Assembly (NCBI GenBank): GCA_965204545.1
Contig: CBDBFA010000003.1
Location: 1,798,001-1,862,000 of the forward strand
Source: JAABVD01 sp965204545
Lineage (GTDB): Bacteria > Verrucomicrobiota > Verrucomicrobiia > Opitutales > UBA2995
Length of the DNA: 64,000 bases
Direction of reading: 5' to 3'
A program made the translations under genes and the position numbers. The notes below the pieces were generated by a model, which ran no database searches, was not told where the DNA came from, and worked only from the letters and a program-made list of their open reading frames with translations. How positions within the stretch are numbered: position 1 is the first letter of the stretch; each line of letters begins with the position of its first letter. Positions 18,053 to 25,675 of the stretch are shown here, one piece after another.

Positions 18053-18499
18053 TTAGCCTTTAGCCTTTTTAATCTCCCGGTAACCGGCAACGTATGCCTC
18101 GAGGACCAGCCGCATCTGATCGCGAACGGAGCGAAACTCTTGCAGGATCTCTTCCTCCGACCCCGTCGCCCTGGCCGGGTCGTCGAAGGCCCAATGATAG
18201 CGGTTAACCTGCCCGGGAAACACCGGACATTCCTTGGCCGCGTTGTCGCAAACCGTTATTACGGTGTCGATCCCTGCCCCCAGAAACTGATCCAGATGCT
18301 TGGAAACGTGACCCGAAATATCGATCCCGATCTCATCCATCACCTGAATGCCTTTCGGGTGCACGTACCCGGCCGGTTTGCTTCCGGCGCTGAAGACTTC
18401 GAAAAGGTCGTCCGCCTCCTTTCTCAAAATGCCCTCAGCCATGTGGCTGCGACAGGAATTGCCCGTGCAAAGCACCAATACTTTCGGTCGTCTACCCAT
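18053..18499 (-). CDS. arsC: Arsenate reductase, thioredoxin-coupled (LMW-PTP fold)
   Basis: Reduces arsenate to arsenite through a cysteine relay. The CX5R phosphate loop is VLCTGNSCRS. Two further cysteines occur in ITVCDNAAKECPVFPG, spaced as in the Bacillus/Staphylococcus-type enzyme (first to second 73 residues, second to third 7). I start at the ATG of MGRRPKVLVLC; an ATG three codons upstream is possible. Family members can also act as low-molecular-weight phosphatases, but the three-Cys arrangement favours arsenate reduction. No arsenite pump or ArsR is nearby; a TonB-dependent receptor gene lies just upstream on the same strand with a 20-bp gap. Confidence 0.88.
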   Translation of the reverse strand: MGRRPKVLVLCTGNSCRSHMAEGILRKEADDLFEVFSAGSKPAGYVHPKGIQVMDEIGIDISGHVSKHLDQFLGAGIDTVITVCDNAAKECPVFPGQVNRYHWAFDDPARATGSEEEILQEFRSVRDQMRLVLEAYVAGYREIKKAKG

Positions 18500-18519
18500 G
18501 GTGAACAAGTGGTTTTTGC

Positions 18520-21078
18520 CTAATTCCAGTCATAGGCGAGGTGGAAGTAAATGAACGCGCCGCTGTAGCTGAAAGGGGTGTATGCACTGTAGCGATTGCC
18601 CACGGAGGTGGCGTTGGGATTCTCATCCGGTTGATTGTCAAACAGGTTCCGGGCGCCCAAGGTGAGGGTGACGGACTCCCCGATGGCCCGGGAGGCCTGA
18701 AGGTCGAAGAGGTAGTCGCCATCGTAGACTCTGGCGTCGTACCAATCGTCGTAGTAGCTCAGGCGTCCGAAGAGCCGCCAGGAGCCGATCTCGTGTCGTG
18801 CCGTGAAGTTCCAGCGGTATCCTGGAAGGGCCTCCTGCAATTGCCGGAGCCGCACCGCGTCCAACACGTTCCGATTGAATTCGGTGACTTCGGTGTCGGT
18901 CTTGTTGAAGAGGAACCCTATGGTCGTTCCGCCTCCCAGCGAGGCAGGTGTGTAAGTGGCGGCCAAGTCGAACCCCTGGGTCCGGGTATCGAAGTCATTA
19001 GTGAAGAATCTGAAGTTTTGGAGATTGCGCGCGCTGGTGACTCCCTCTGAAACGAGAGTTTCCACCTCCTCGGATCCCAGGGCAAATACCTGGGTCAAGG
19101 CGAGGCGGTTGGAAAGATCGATACGGAAGTAGTCGACTGTGAACTGTAGCGGTCCTCGGTCAGCCACCGTTCCCAGGCTGTAGTTGATCGATCGTTCGGG
19201 TTCCAGCGACCGACCTCCCCGGAGTTGGGCCACCTTTGAAGTGGACGGGATGACTCCGTCATTGACCAAGTCCATGAGAACGGAGTTGTAGCGGGTCGAG
19301 ACGTTGAAGGCATTCTGCTGGCCCGGTGTCGGGGCCCGGAAACCGCTGCCGATACTGCCGCGCAGAGCCCAGACTCGGCTCAAACGGTAGCGGCCCGCCA
19401 ACTTGCCGTTGAGAGTTGACCCAAAACCGTCGTAGTCCTCCATCCGCACAGCGGCTGCGGTCGTCCACTTGCCCGAAGGACTGCGCAACTCCGCGTCGCT
19501 GTAGAGAGCGTAGTTGGCTCGGCTCCATTGGCCTTCGGCGATTGGACTGAATCCGGGAAATCCGTTTGAACCGGCGCTGAAACCTTGAGGAGCGTAAGGT
19601 CCGATCTCCCAAGACTCCTTCTGGCCCAGCCCGATCTTGAAGTTTTCTTCACGCCACTCCAAACCGCCGGCCAAGTGGAGGTTTTTGCTCAGGTCGTAGT
19701 GAAGGTCCAGGTTGAACCCACGTTCCCGTTGCCGGTAAAGCCCGGGATCGAACTCGGTGGGCGTCGCCGGTCCCAAGGAAGCATTGACCGTATCGAGAAT
19801 GAAAAAATCCACCTCGTTAGCCCCCAGGTTGAAGCTCGCGTCCCAACCCAACCCTCCGGAAGTCTGACCGCGCAGACCGGCCACCACGGAGGCATCCCTC
19901 ACCTCGCCGCCGAATTGCGGGGTGAAGCCCCCAGGGAAAGCCTCCTGAAACGAGAAACAGTCGGGATCGGAGAAAACGTTGTCGAGAGCCTGCCGATCGG
20001 GGACGCTGTCGACTATGGTGACCTCGGGACAGCCGGCCGAACCGTCGAGAATGCCGTCCTGGGCGTCGAGACGGTCTCCGATTAGCAGCGTCTTGCCGCC
20101 GTCGGCGCTGAAGACTCCGGCCCGGGTATTGGGATTGCGAAAAAAGAACCCGCCGGTGACCTTCCGGTAGGCAAAATTGGTGTGGCCATACACCTGCAGA
20201 TCGCCAAATTCACCCCCGAAGTTGCCCCAAAATTTGAAATCATCTTCGATGGCGGGAGAACCCCAGATATGGGCCGGGTCAGCCACATGGGAATTGCCGG
20301 CGGAAATGAGGCGTGCCGCATCCGCCCTCTGGACGCTGCGACTAGTGGCGGCGGTGTCGCGAAACTCGACGCTCAGGTTGGCGAACCCATGGGGGCCAAG
20401 AGGCAGACCTGCGTTGCCGGAAAGCGTGTAGGTATCGCCATCCCCGGCGAGATAACTGCCGGTCCGAAACTCCATGCTGCCACCCGAGGAATCATCCTTG
20501 AGAAGGAAATTCAGAACGCCGGCGATGGCGTCCGAGCCGTATTGAGCCGAGGCGCCGTCTCTCAATACTTCCACCTGCTGCAAAGCAATCGTCGGGATCA
20601 CCGAGATATCGGGCCCTTGGGCTCCGTCGGCAACTCCGTTCCCCAACCAAGTTATGATCCCCCCTCGGTGCCGCCGTTTTCCATTGACCAGAACCAGGGT
20701 GTGATCGGGAGCCAGGCCGCGCAAACTCGCTGGTCGGATGATCCGGGCGGCGTCACCCACCGCCTGGGGGTTGACGTTGTAGGCCGGCAGGATATTTCTC
20801 AACAGATCGGTTACATCCGGTTCGCTTTGGGCGACCAAGTCCCTGGGCGAGATGACGTGGATTGGCACGACGGACTTGGTTACGGCGCGCGGTTGTGCTC
20901 GGCTGCCGACGAAGACCATCTCTTCAAACCAATCGTGATGCGTTTCCCCGGAGCGCTCTTCGGGTAGTGCCGCCTCAGTCCGACTGGCCCGGGTCTCCGA
21001 CGAGTGGGACGCCAACGGGGCCAGGAGCCAGATGGCCAACCCTAACCCGAATTTCTTACTACCGAGCGAATGCGACAT
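18520..21078 (-). CDS. TonB-dependent outer-membrane receptor
   Basis: An 852-residue receptor that imports a large ligand with energy from TonB. It has a signal peptide (MSHSLGSKKFGLGLAIWLLAPLASHS), a plug domain (VLVNGKRRHRGG, VEVLRDGASAQYGSDAIAGVLNFLL), and a C-terminal barrel ending in the expected alternating strand with a terminal aromatic pair region (GAFIYFHLAYDWN). I chose the ATG at 21078 because the frame upstream (40 codons) is wholly inside repeat family B copy 2. The ligand is unknown. It lies upstream of arsC on the same strand, but this does not imply arsenic transport. Confidence 0.87.
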   Translation of the reverse strand: MSHSLGSKKFGLGLAIWLLAPLASHSSETRASRTEAALPEERSGETHHDWFEEMVFVGSRAQPRAVTKSVVPIHVISPRDLVAQSEPDVTDLLRNILPAYNVNPQAVGDAARIIRPASLRGLAPDHTLVLVNGKRRHRGGIITWLGNGVADGAQGPDISVIPTIALQQVEVLRDGASAQYGSDAIAGVLNFLLKDDSSGGSMEFRTGSYLAGDGDTYTLSGNAGLPLGPHGFANLSVEFRDTAATSRSVQRADAARLISAGNSHVADPAHIWGSPAIEDDFKFWGNFGGEFGDLQVYGHTNFAYRKVTGGFFFRNPNTRAGVFSADGGKTLLIGDRLDAQDGILDGSAGCPEVTIVDSVPDRQALDNVFSDPDCFSFQEAFPGGFTPQFGGEVRDASVVAGLRGQTSGGLGWDASFNLGANEVDFFILDTVNASLGPATPTEFDPGLYRQRERGFNLDLHYDLSKNLHLAGGLEWREENFKIGLGQKESWEIGPYAPQGFSAGSNGFPGFSPIAEGQWSRANYALYSDAELRSPSGKWTTAAAVRMEDYDGFGSTLNGKLAGRYRLSRVWALRGSIGSGFRAPTPGQQNAFNVSTRYNSVLMDLVNDGVIPSTSKVAQLRGGRSLEPERSINYSLGTVADRGPLQFTVDYFRIDLSNRLALTQVFALGSEEVETLVSEGVTSARNLQNFRFFTNDFDTRTQGFDLAATYTPASLGGGTTIGFLFNKTDTEVTEFNRNVLDAVRLRQLQEALPGYRWNFTARHEIGSWRLFGRLSYYDDWYDARVYDGDYLFDLQASRAIGESVTLTLGARNLFDNQPDENPNATSVGNRYSAYTPFSYSGAFIYFHLAYDWN

Positions 21079-21240
21079 CACCCAATCTTCTGCTGCGCTC
21101 CGGAATGACGGCACTGGAGCGGATTTCCCTGGATTCGGGGCTTTGCAGGGTGACGACCCGGCTTCACCCTCGAATCTGCACGAAACCCCCGCCAGCACTC
21201 GACCTCCGTTCGCTCGCGACGAATTTTGTGAGATATCCGG
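21079..21240. repeat. Repeat family B, copy 2 (diverged)
   Basis: Related to 2361-2558 through shared blocks such as CTGCGCTCCGG, CACTCGACCTCCGTTCGCTCG and CGAATTTTGTGAGA. The terminal repeats are less complete and no target duplication is evident. It abuts the receptor start codon, so the receptor 5' leader is repeat-derived. Confidence 0.75.
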
Positions 21241-21350
21241 GCTAAAAGCTTACCGCATCCGGATCTTTTCACGGTAAATCTTTTCTGCATGCAACAAGTC
21301 TGATTTGGAATCCGGTTAGTCGAGTCAAGTTGCTTCTGAAAAGCGCTGGT

Positions 21351-21404
21351 GTCGGGGTCATTCCTTGGAATCTTGACGCAGCTTGCGGAGTCAACCGATT
21401 CAAG
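21351..21404 (+). repeat. 54-bp inverted repeat, left copy
   Basis: Begins GTCGGGGTCATTCCTTGGAA. It is repeated in reverse complement at 22453-22506 with about 90 percent identity by eye. Confidence 0.8.
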
Positions 21405-21449
21405 GATTGATCCTTTTCCTCCCTTCGGTCGTCTACCCACCGATAAAGG

Positions 21450-22043
21450 TCAGAACATCCAATGGGCCGAGATATCAAGGCCTCCGCGTTGGTAGGAGTA
21501 GCGGTCGGGGGAAACAGCCCACTGGTCTGGGTCGGGATGCATTTCGACTTGCCAGTGGCGGTAACCGATCCGAATGCAAATGTTCTTGTTCACCACGATC
21601 TCACCGCCGACGCCATAATGCCAGTAGAAGTCGGATGAAGAGTCGGAGTAATCAGAGTCTCCAAAGGCGTGTTTGAATGCAATGTCGTAATTCCAGTAGC
21701 TGCGACCGGAGCCCGCATAGACGAACGGCTGTATCGGGAATTTCACCGGCAGAAAAAACAACCCGGTCATGGCTACGTTCCACATCTCAAGGTCCGCGTC
21801 GAGGATGTCAGAAAACAGCTTGCCTTGGAACGAGGACCATCCGACTTCGGCTTCGGCCCGGAAATAATCGTTAATCCGCCAACCCGCATAGCCGCGCGGA
21901 CCATGGAACAAAAAGTTGGTTTCGAGATCGCCGTCATTCTCCTGGTCGAAATGCAGTCCATGCAGACCCGCGCCAGCATACCACCGGGCCGATGCGGGAG
22001 CACAAAAAAAGATTAGCGCCAAGGCTGTGATTACGTATTTCAT
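21450..22043 (-). CDS. Outer-membrane beta-barrel protein
   Basis: A 197-residue exported protein. The signal peptide is MKYVITALALIFFCAPASA, followed by alternating polar/hydrophobic strands (WYAGAGLHGLHF, YFRAEAEVGWSSF, YWHYGVGGEIVV) and a final strand ending in phenylalanine (LDISAHWMF), the signature for BamA recognition. It is similar in layout to OmpA/OmpX-like eight-stranded barrels. No ligand or enzymatic motif is seen. The gene lies inside the pair of 54-bp inverted repeats. Confidence 0.75.
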   Translation of the reverse strand: MKYVITALALIFFCAPASARWYAGAGLHGLHFDQENDGDLETNFLFHGPRGYAGWRINDYFRAEAEVGWSSFQGKLFSDILDADLEMWNVAMTGLFFLPVKFPIQPFVYAGSGRSYWNYDIAFKHAFGDSDYSDSSSDFYWHYGVGGEIVVNKNICIRIGYRHWQVEMHPDPDQWAVSPDRYSYQRGGLDISAHWMF

Positions 22044-22255
22044 GAGACAAATTTATAGGTAGCGCTTCCACTGATATCTAGCCTAAATAAGAGATTTGTT
22101 TCCGTTTGATAAATCGGATTGCCGAGGCCAGCCGGGATCATGCCGTAGAAAAGCGCCGCCCCTCGGGGTCAGCTCCTTGATATTTGACATGTCCTCATAT
22201 TGAAAATCAAGGGGTTGTTGCCCAAATCGTTCTTTTTTTGGGAAAATAGATTGAA

Positions 22256-22328
22256 AAATCGCGGCGTAAAGCCGCTCCTACAATTTTGCCAGTTGGAGGT
22301 TCGTAGGAGCGGGTTTATCCCGCGATTG
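22256..22328. repeat. REP-like inverted pair (BIME-type)
   Basis: AATCGCGGCGTAAAGCCGCT with CTAC, and facing it GTAGGAGCGGGTTTATCCCG followed by CGATT. This is the classic arrangement of two oppositely oriented REP units, each with its own small stem. Confidence 0.75.
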
Positions 22329-22452
22329 CTCGGGAATGACGTATCCGGGAAAAGGACATGCAGCATTTCGAAAAAGGTGGTTTTCGGCAACAACCCCTCA
22401 AGGACTGGCCCCCTGGCGGATGTAGGAAAGCTCACGGAGGCAGGAGTCAAAC

Positions 22453-22506
22453 CTTGAATCGATTGACTCCGCAGGCTTCGTCAAAATTTGAAGGAATGAC
22501 CCCGAC
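22453..22506 (-). repeat. 54-bp inverted repeat, right copy
   Basis: Reverse complement of 21351-21404 with a handful of mismatches. It lies about 95 bp before the sulfatase start. Confidence 0.8.
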
Positions 22507-22599
22507 GGACCTTCTCCGAAATGTTCGAATATTCCAAACCAGCTTAACTAAGCACCATTCAGGTTTGACCCTTCCTCCGTACAAATTGGAAATAAAATC

Positions 22600-24084
22600 A
22601 TGGTGCGAATAATTCTTGTCTCTTTTGTTTCAATTTACGCGGCGTATTCGGCGTTGGCAGCGGAGCGTCCGAATCTGGTGATCGTCATGACGGACGAGCA
22701 CAACTTTCGGACTCTCGGATGCTACCGGGATCAATTGCCCGAAGATCAGGCTTTTGTATGGGGGAAGGGCGTAAAGGTGGACACGCCCCACCTGGATGCC
22801 CTGGCCGCGGAAGGAGCGTTGCTGACCAATTTTTATGCCTCTTCCCCCGTGTGCTCGCCTTCCCGCGCCGCCTTCCTCACCGGGCTCATGCCGCACCTGA
22901 CCGGGACGCCGACGAATGACAGGCCCCTGCACGATCACATGGTGACGTTTGCGGAGGTCCTTGGAAACAATGGTTACTCCACCGCTTTCCTCGGCAAATG
23001 GCACCTGGACGGGATGGGTAAACCGCAGTGGGCGCCGGAACGGAAGTTCGGCTGGCAGGACAACCGCTACATGTTTAACCGGGGTCATTATAAGAAACTC
23101 AAGGACACGGATGACGGTCCGCGGGTGGACGCTAAAATCGGGCGAAATGGAATTCCGGCCTACGATTTGAACCAGGCGGATGAAAAATCCTATGCCACCG
23201 ATTTCCTGATGGACCGAAGCCTGGATTTTATTCGGGAAAACAAGGATCGGCCCTTTTGCGTGATGCTGAGCATTCCCGATCCGCATGGTCCCAACCGGGT
23301 GCGCGATCCTTATTGGGATAAATACAGGTCCATGAAGTTTCAGCCGCCCAAAACCATGTTCAAGAACGTCGGTGATGTGCCGGCCTGGAGTGGCCTTAGC
23401 GGAAATAATTACATCGAAGACCTCGAATTAAACCAGGCACAAATGGCGGCCATCTTCGGTATGGTGGAATGTATCGACGACAATATGGGAAAGCTTTCGC
23501 GCGAGTTGAAGCGCCTGAATCTGGAAGAAAATACCATCGTGGTATTTACCTCCGACCATGGAGATTTGATGGGGGAACACCGCCGCCATAACAAGGGAGT
23601 CCCCTATGAAGCCTCAGCCAAGGCCGCCTTCCTTCTCAAGCACCCCGAACAGGTCAGGGCCGGTAAGGTCATCCACTCCGTCATGACCTCCGTGGATTTT
23701 GCTCCAACCGTATTATCCATGATGGGGATCGGGAATGGCCTGCCAAGTGGTCAGGGAAAAGACCTCTCCAATCGTTTTCAAAATGAAAACATGAATATCC
23801 ATGGTGATAGGATCGCCTACATTCGCGCTATCATGATGCATCCTGCCTGGGTGGCAGCGGTTACCGAGGGTTATAAACTGGTGATTTCGGATAAGGACGA
23901 ACCCTGGCTCTTCGACTTGGCAAAAGATCCGGACGAACTGATCAATTTCTACCACGATCCCGCTTATCGGGAAACCCGTGAAAGAATGAGGAATGCTTTA
24001 CGGCGACAAATGGAAATAGCCGAAGAACCAATTTTGAGAAAAGCGGGCTTCGCCAAGTGGCTCCAGCCAGAGGAGGGAAAATAA
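22600..24084 (+). CDS. Secreted sulfatase (arylsulfatase family)
   Basis: Removes sulfate esters, most likely from algal or animal polysaccharides. The 494-residue protein has a signal peptide (MVRIILVSFVSIYAAYSALA) and the alkaline-phosphatase-like sulfatase fold. The formylglycine site is CSPSRAAFLTG with Cys at residue 85; a metal-binding Asp lies in VIVMTDEHN (residue 32), and TAFLGKWHLDG and VVFTSDHGDLMGEH supply further active-site residues. It needs a formylglycine-generating enzyme, not seen in this window. The full C-terminal subdomain is present. It stands alone rather than in a polysaccharide utilisation locus. Confidence 0.93.
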   Translation: MVRIILVSFVSIYAAYSALAAERPNLVIVMTDEHNFRTLGCYRDQLPEDQAFVWGKGVKVDTPHLDALAAEGALLTNFYASSPVCSPSRAAFLTGLMPHLTGTPTNDRPLHDHMVTFAEVLGNNGYSTAFLGKWHLDGMGKPQWAPERKFGWQDNRYMFNRGHYKKLKDTDDGPRVDAKIGRNGIPAYDLNQADEKSYATDFLMDRSLDFIRENKDRPFCVMLSIPDPHGPNRVRDPYWDKYRSMKFQPPKTMFKNVGDVPAWSGLSGNNYIEDLELNQAQMAAIFGMVECIDDNMGKLSRELKRLNLEENTIVVFTSDHGDLMGEHRRHNKGVPYEASAKAAFLLKHPEQVRAGKVIHSVMTSVDFAPTVLSMMGIGNGLPSGQGKDLSNRFQNENMNIHGDRIAYIRAIMMHPAWVAAVTEGYKLVISDKDEPWLFDLAKDPDELINFYHDPAYRETRERMRNALRRQMEIAEEPILRKAGFAKWLQPEEGK

Positions 24085-24249
24085 CCACAGAGAGCACAGA
24101 GAACACAGAGAGGGAGCGGTGGAGTGTTGGAATGAGGGAGTGTTGGAATGGGGGATCTCTCGCAACCGTGCTTCTTGACCTGCGTAGCATTGCGAAGCAC
24201 GGTTGCGAGAACCCATTCCTAATTCCTAATTGGCGCCCCAGGGCGCCTA

Positions 24250-25212
24250 TTAAAAGTGGTATTTCAGGCTGACGGTCAGTGCCTCATAGCCGATACCGGA
24301 GAACTCCAGCTCTTGCTTGAACGGCGTCACGCCGTCGGCCAGGACGCCAGCGTGGCTTCGAACGAGGTCGGCCACCGCCTCGTGGTCGATGTCGTCGAAC
24401 CTCACCTTGCGAACCGCGAAACCAAGGGACGTGCGTTTGCTCAGCTCGTAGTCTACGCCCGCCAGCACCTGGTATCCGAAGATGTCCTGGGACGGGTAGG
24501 TGTCCAGTATGCTAGCGGTTCCCGCGGCGGCGCGCTTGGCTACTTCCGGCCAGTCCGGGTCGAATTCGATCTGCAGGTACTCCGCTTCGGGTTTGCGGAG
24601 GATCTGCAGGTAGTAATTGAATTCCGCTTCGGCCCAGCCGATTCCGGCGCCGACAAACGGCGTCCAGCGCGAGCGGTTGCGAAAGTCGTAGTAAAAATTG
24701 GCGAACACTTGGTGGATGTTGTACTCTCCGATCCGCTCGAAGGGTGGATGCTCGGTGCTCCACTCCGGGTTCTTCCTCTGCAGAACCGTGTTGGGCCCGC
24801 TGCCGATCAGTGACTCGGCGCTCCCCAGAGAGACGTTGAGGTACTCCATCTCGAAACGTAGCGCGCCGGTCGCGTAGCCCACCATGAAGCCACCGGCCGG
24901 CCCGCTGCCCGGGTCGAACGCGTTGGACGCGGTCCTGGGCAGGTAGTCGGAGCAGGCCGGGTCGCCCACGGGAGGACTTACCGACGGTGGATACAAAAGC
25001 TCGTCGCAGCGCGTTGGGTGGCTGACGTAGCTGCGGGCCGACTGCACCACGGTGGGATCCGCCAGGCCGAGTTGCAGGCCTGCGTAGAAGCCGTCGCGGT
25101 CGTCTTGGGCAGCGGTGGCATCCTGGGTGCACGCAAGCGCGGCGCACAAGGCGGTGACAAGGGCGCGGCAGGAGAAGGAGCGAGAATTACTGGGGAACTG
25201 GGAATTGAACAT
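24250..25212 (-). CDS. Outer-membrane beta-barrel protein, 320 aa
   Basis: An exported protein with a rather long n-region before the hydrophobic signal core (ALVTALCAALACTQDATAAQ). Then come barrel-type strands (GFYAGLQLGLADPTV, GGFMVGYATGALRFEMEYLN, WTPFVGAGIGWAEAEFNYY, YQVLAGVDYELSKRTSLGFAVR) and a terminal YHF. It resembles the generic outer-membrane protein beta-barrel family. The initial residues, MFNSQFPSN, are encoded by AATTCCCAGTTCC-type simple repeat, so the start may lie further in. Function unknown. Confidence 0.7.
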   Translation of the reverse strand: MFNSQFPSNSRSFSCRALVTALCAALACTQDATAAQDDRDGFYAGLQLGLADPTVVQSARSYVSHPTRCDELLYPPSVSPPVGDPACSDYLPRTASNAFDPGSGPAGGFMVGYATGALRFEMEYLNVSLGSAESLIGSGPNTVLQRKNPEWSTEHPPFERIGEYNIHQVFANFYYDFRNRSRWTPFVGAGIGWAEAEFNYYLQILRKPEAEYLQIEFDPDWPEVAKRAAAGTASILDTYPSQDIFGYQVLAGVDYELSKRTSLGFAVRKVRFDDIDHEAVADLVRSHAGVLADGVTPFKQELEFSGIGYEALTVSLKYHF

Positions 25213-25675
25213 GGATCAGAGGCGCGCCAATTAGGAATTAGGAATTGGAGAGAGAGATTAACCACAGAGGACTCAGAGGGCACAGAGAAAATGGTAGAAG
25301 ATAGGAGAAACCACGGATGGCACGGATAACACGGATAATCGTGATCGTGATCGAAAGGAGAGATGGAGTGATGGAATGAGGGAGTGTTGGAATGGGGGAT
25401 TTCTCGCAAAGCTCGCCAAGAACGCTAAGAGGCGCCGTCCTCCTTCGCCCGTTGGGACTACGGTGTGACAGGGAGGGCGCCAATTAGGAATTGGAGGGAG
25501 AGATTAACCACAGAGGACTCAGAGGGCACAGAGAAAATGGTAGAAGAGAGGAGAAACCACGGATTACACGGATGTGCACGGAGAGAGGGAGTGGTGGAGT
25601 GATGGAGTGGGGGAAAGAGGAACCGCGCCGGGGGCTTTTGTGGCTATTTTTCTATCCTTGCCGGGCCCTTCCTTC
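25213..25675. other. 463-bp gap of dispersed repeats
   Basis: No gene seen. Two near-identical blocks AGATTAACCACAGAGGACTC (25252 and 25501) with following AGAAAATGGTAGAAGA flank a CTCGCAAAGCTCGCC / CCTTCGCCCGTTGGGACTAC unit (25402-25480), indicating a local duplication of about 250 bp. Confidence 0.65.

Larger units (their letters stand above)
22044..22599. other. 556-bp gap with nested inverted repeats
   Basis: No gene seen. It contains a REP-like pair (22256-22328), an outer inverted repeat AGGGGTTGTTGCC (22210-22222) with GGCAACAACCCCT (22386-22398), and the right copy of the 54-bp inverted repeat. The sulfatase promoter is presumably in the last 90 bp. Confidence 0.65.

Noticed and set aside
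21081..21198. Upstream start of the TonB-dependent receptor at 21198
   Set aside because: The additional 40 residues are translated repeat B sequence; the signal peptide begins at 21078.
21351..22506. Composite transposon bounded by the 54-bp inverted repeats
   Set aside because: No transposase or target duplication is visible; the segment holds only a barrel gene and REP-like sequence.
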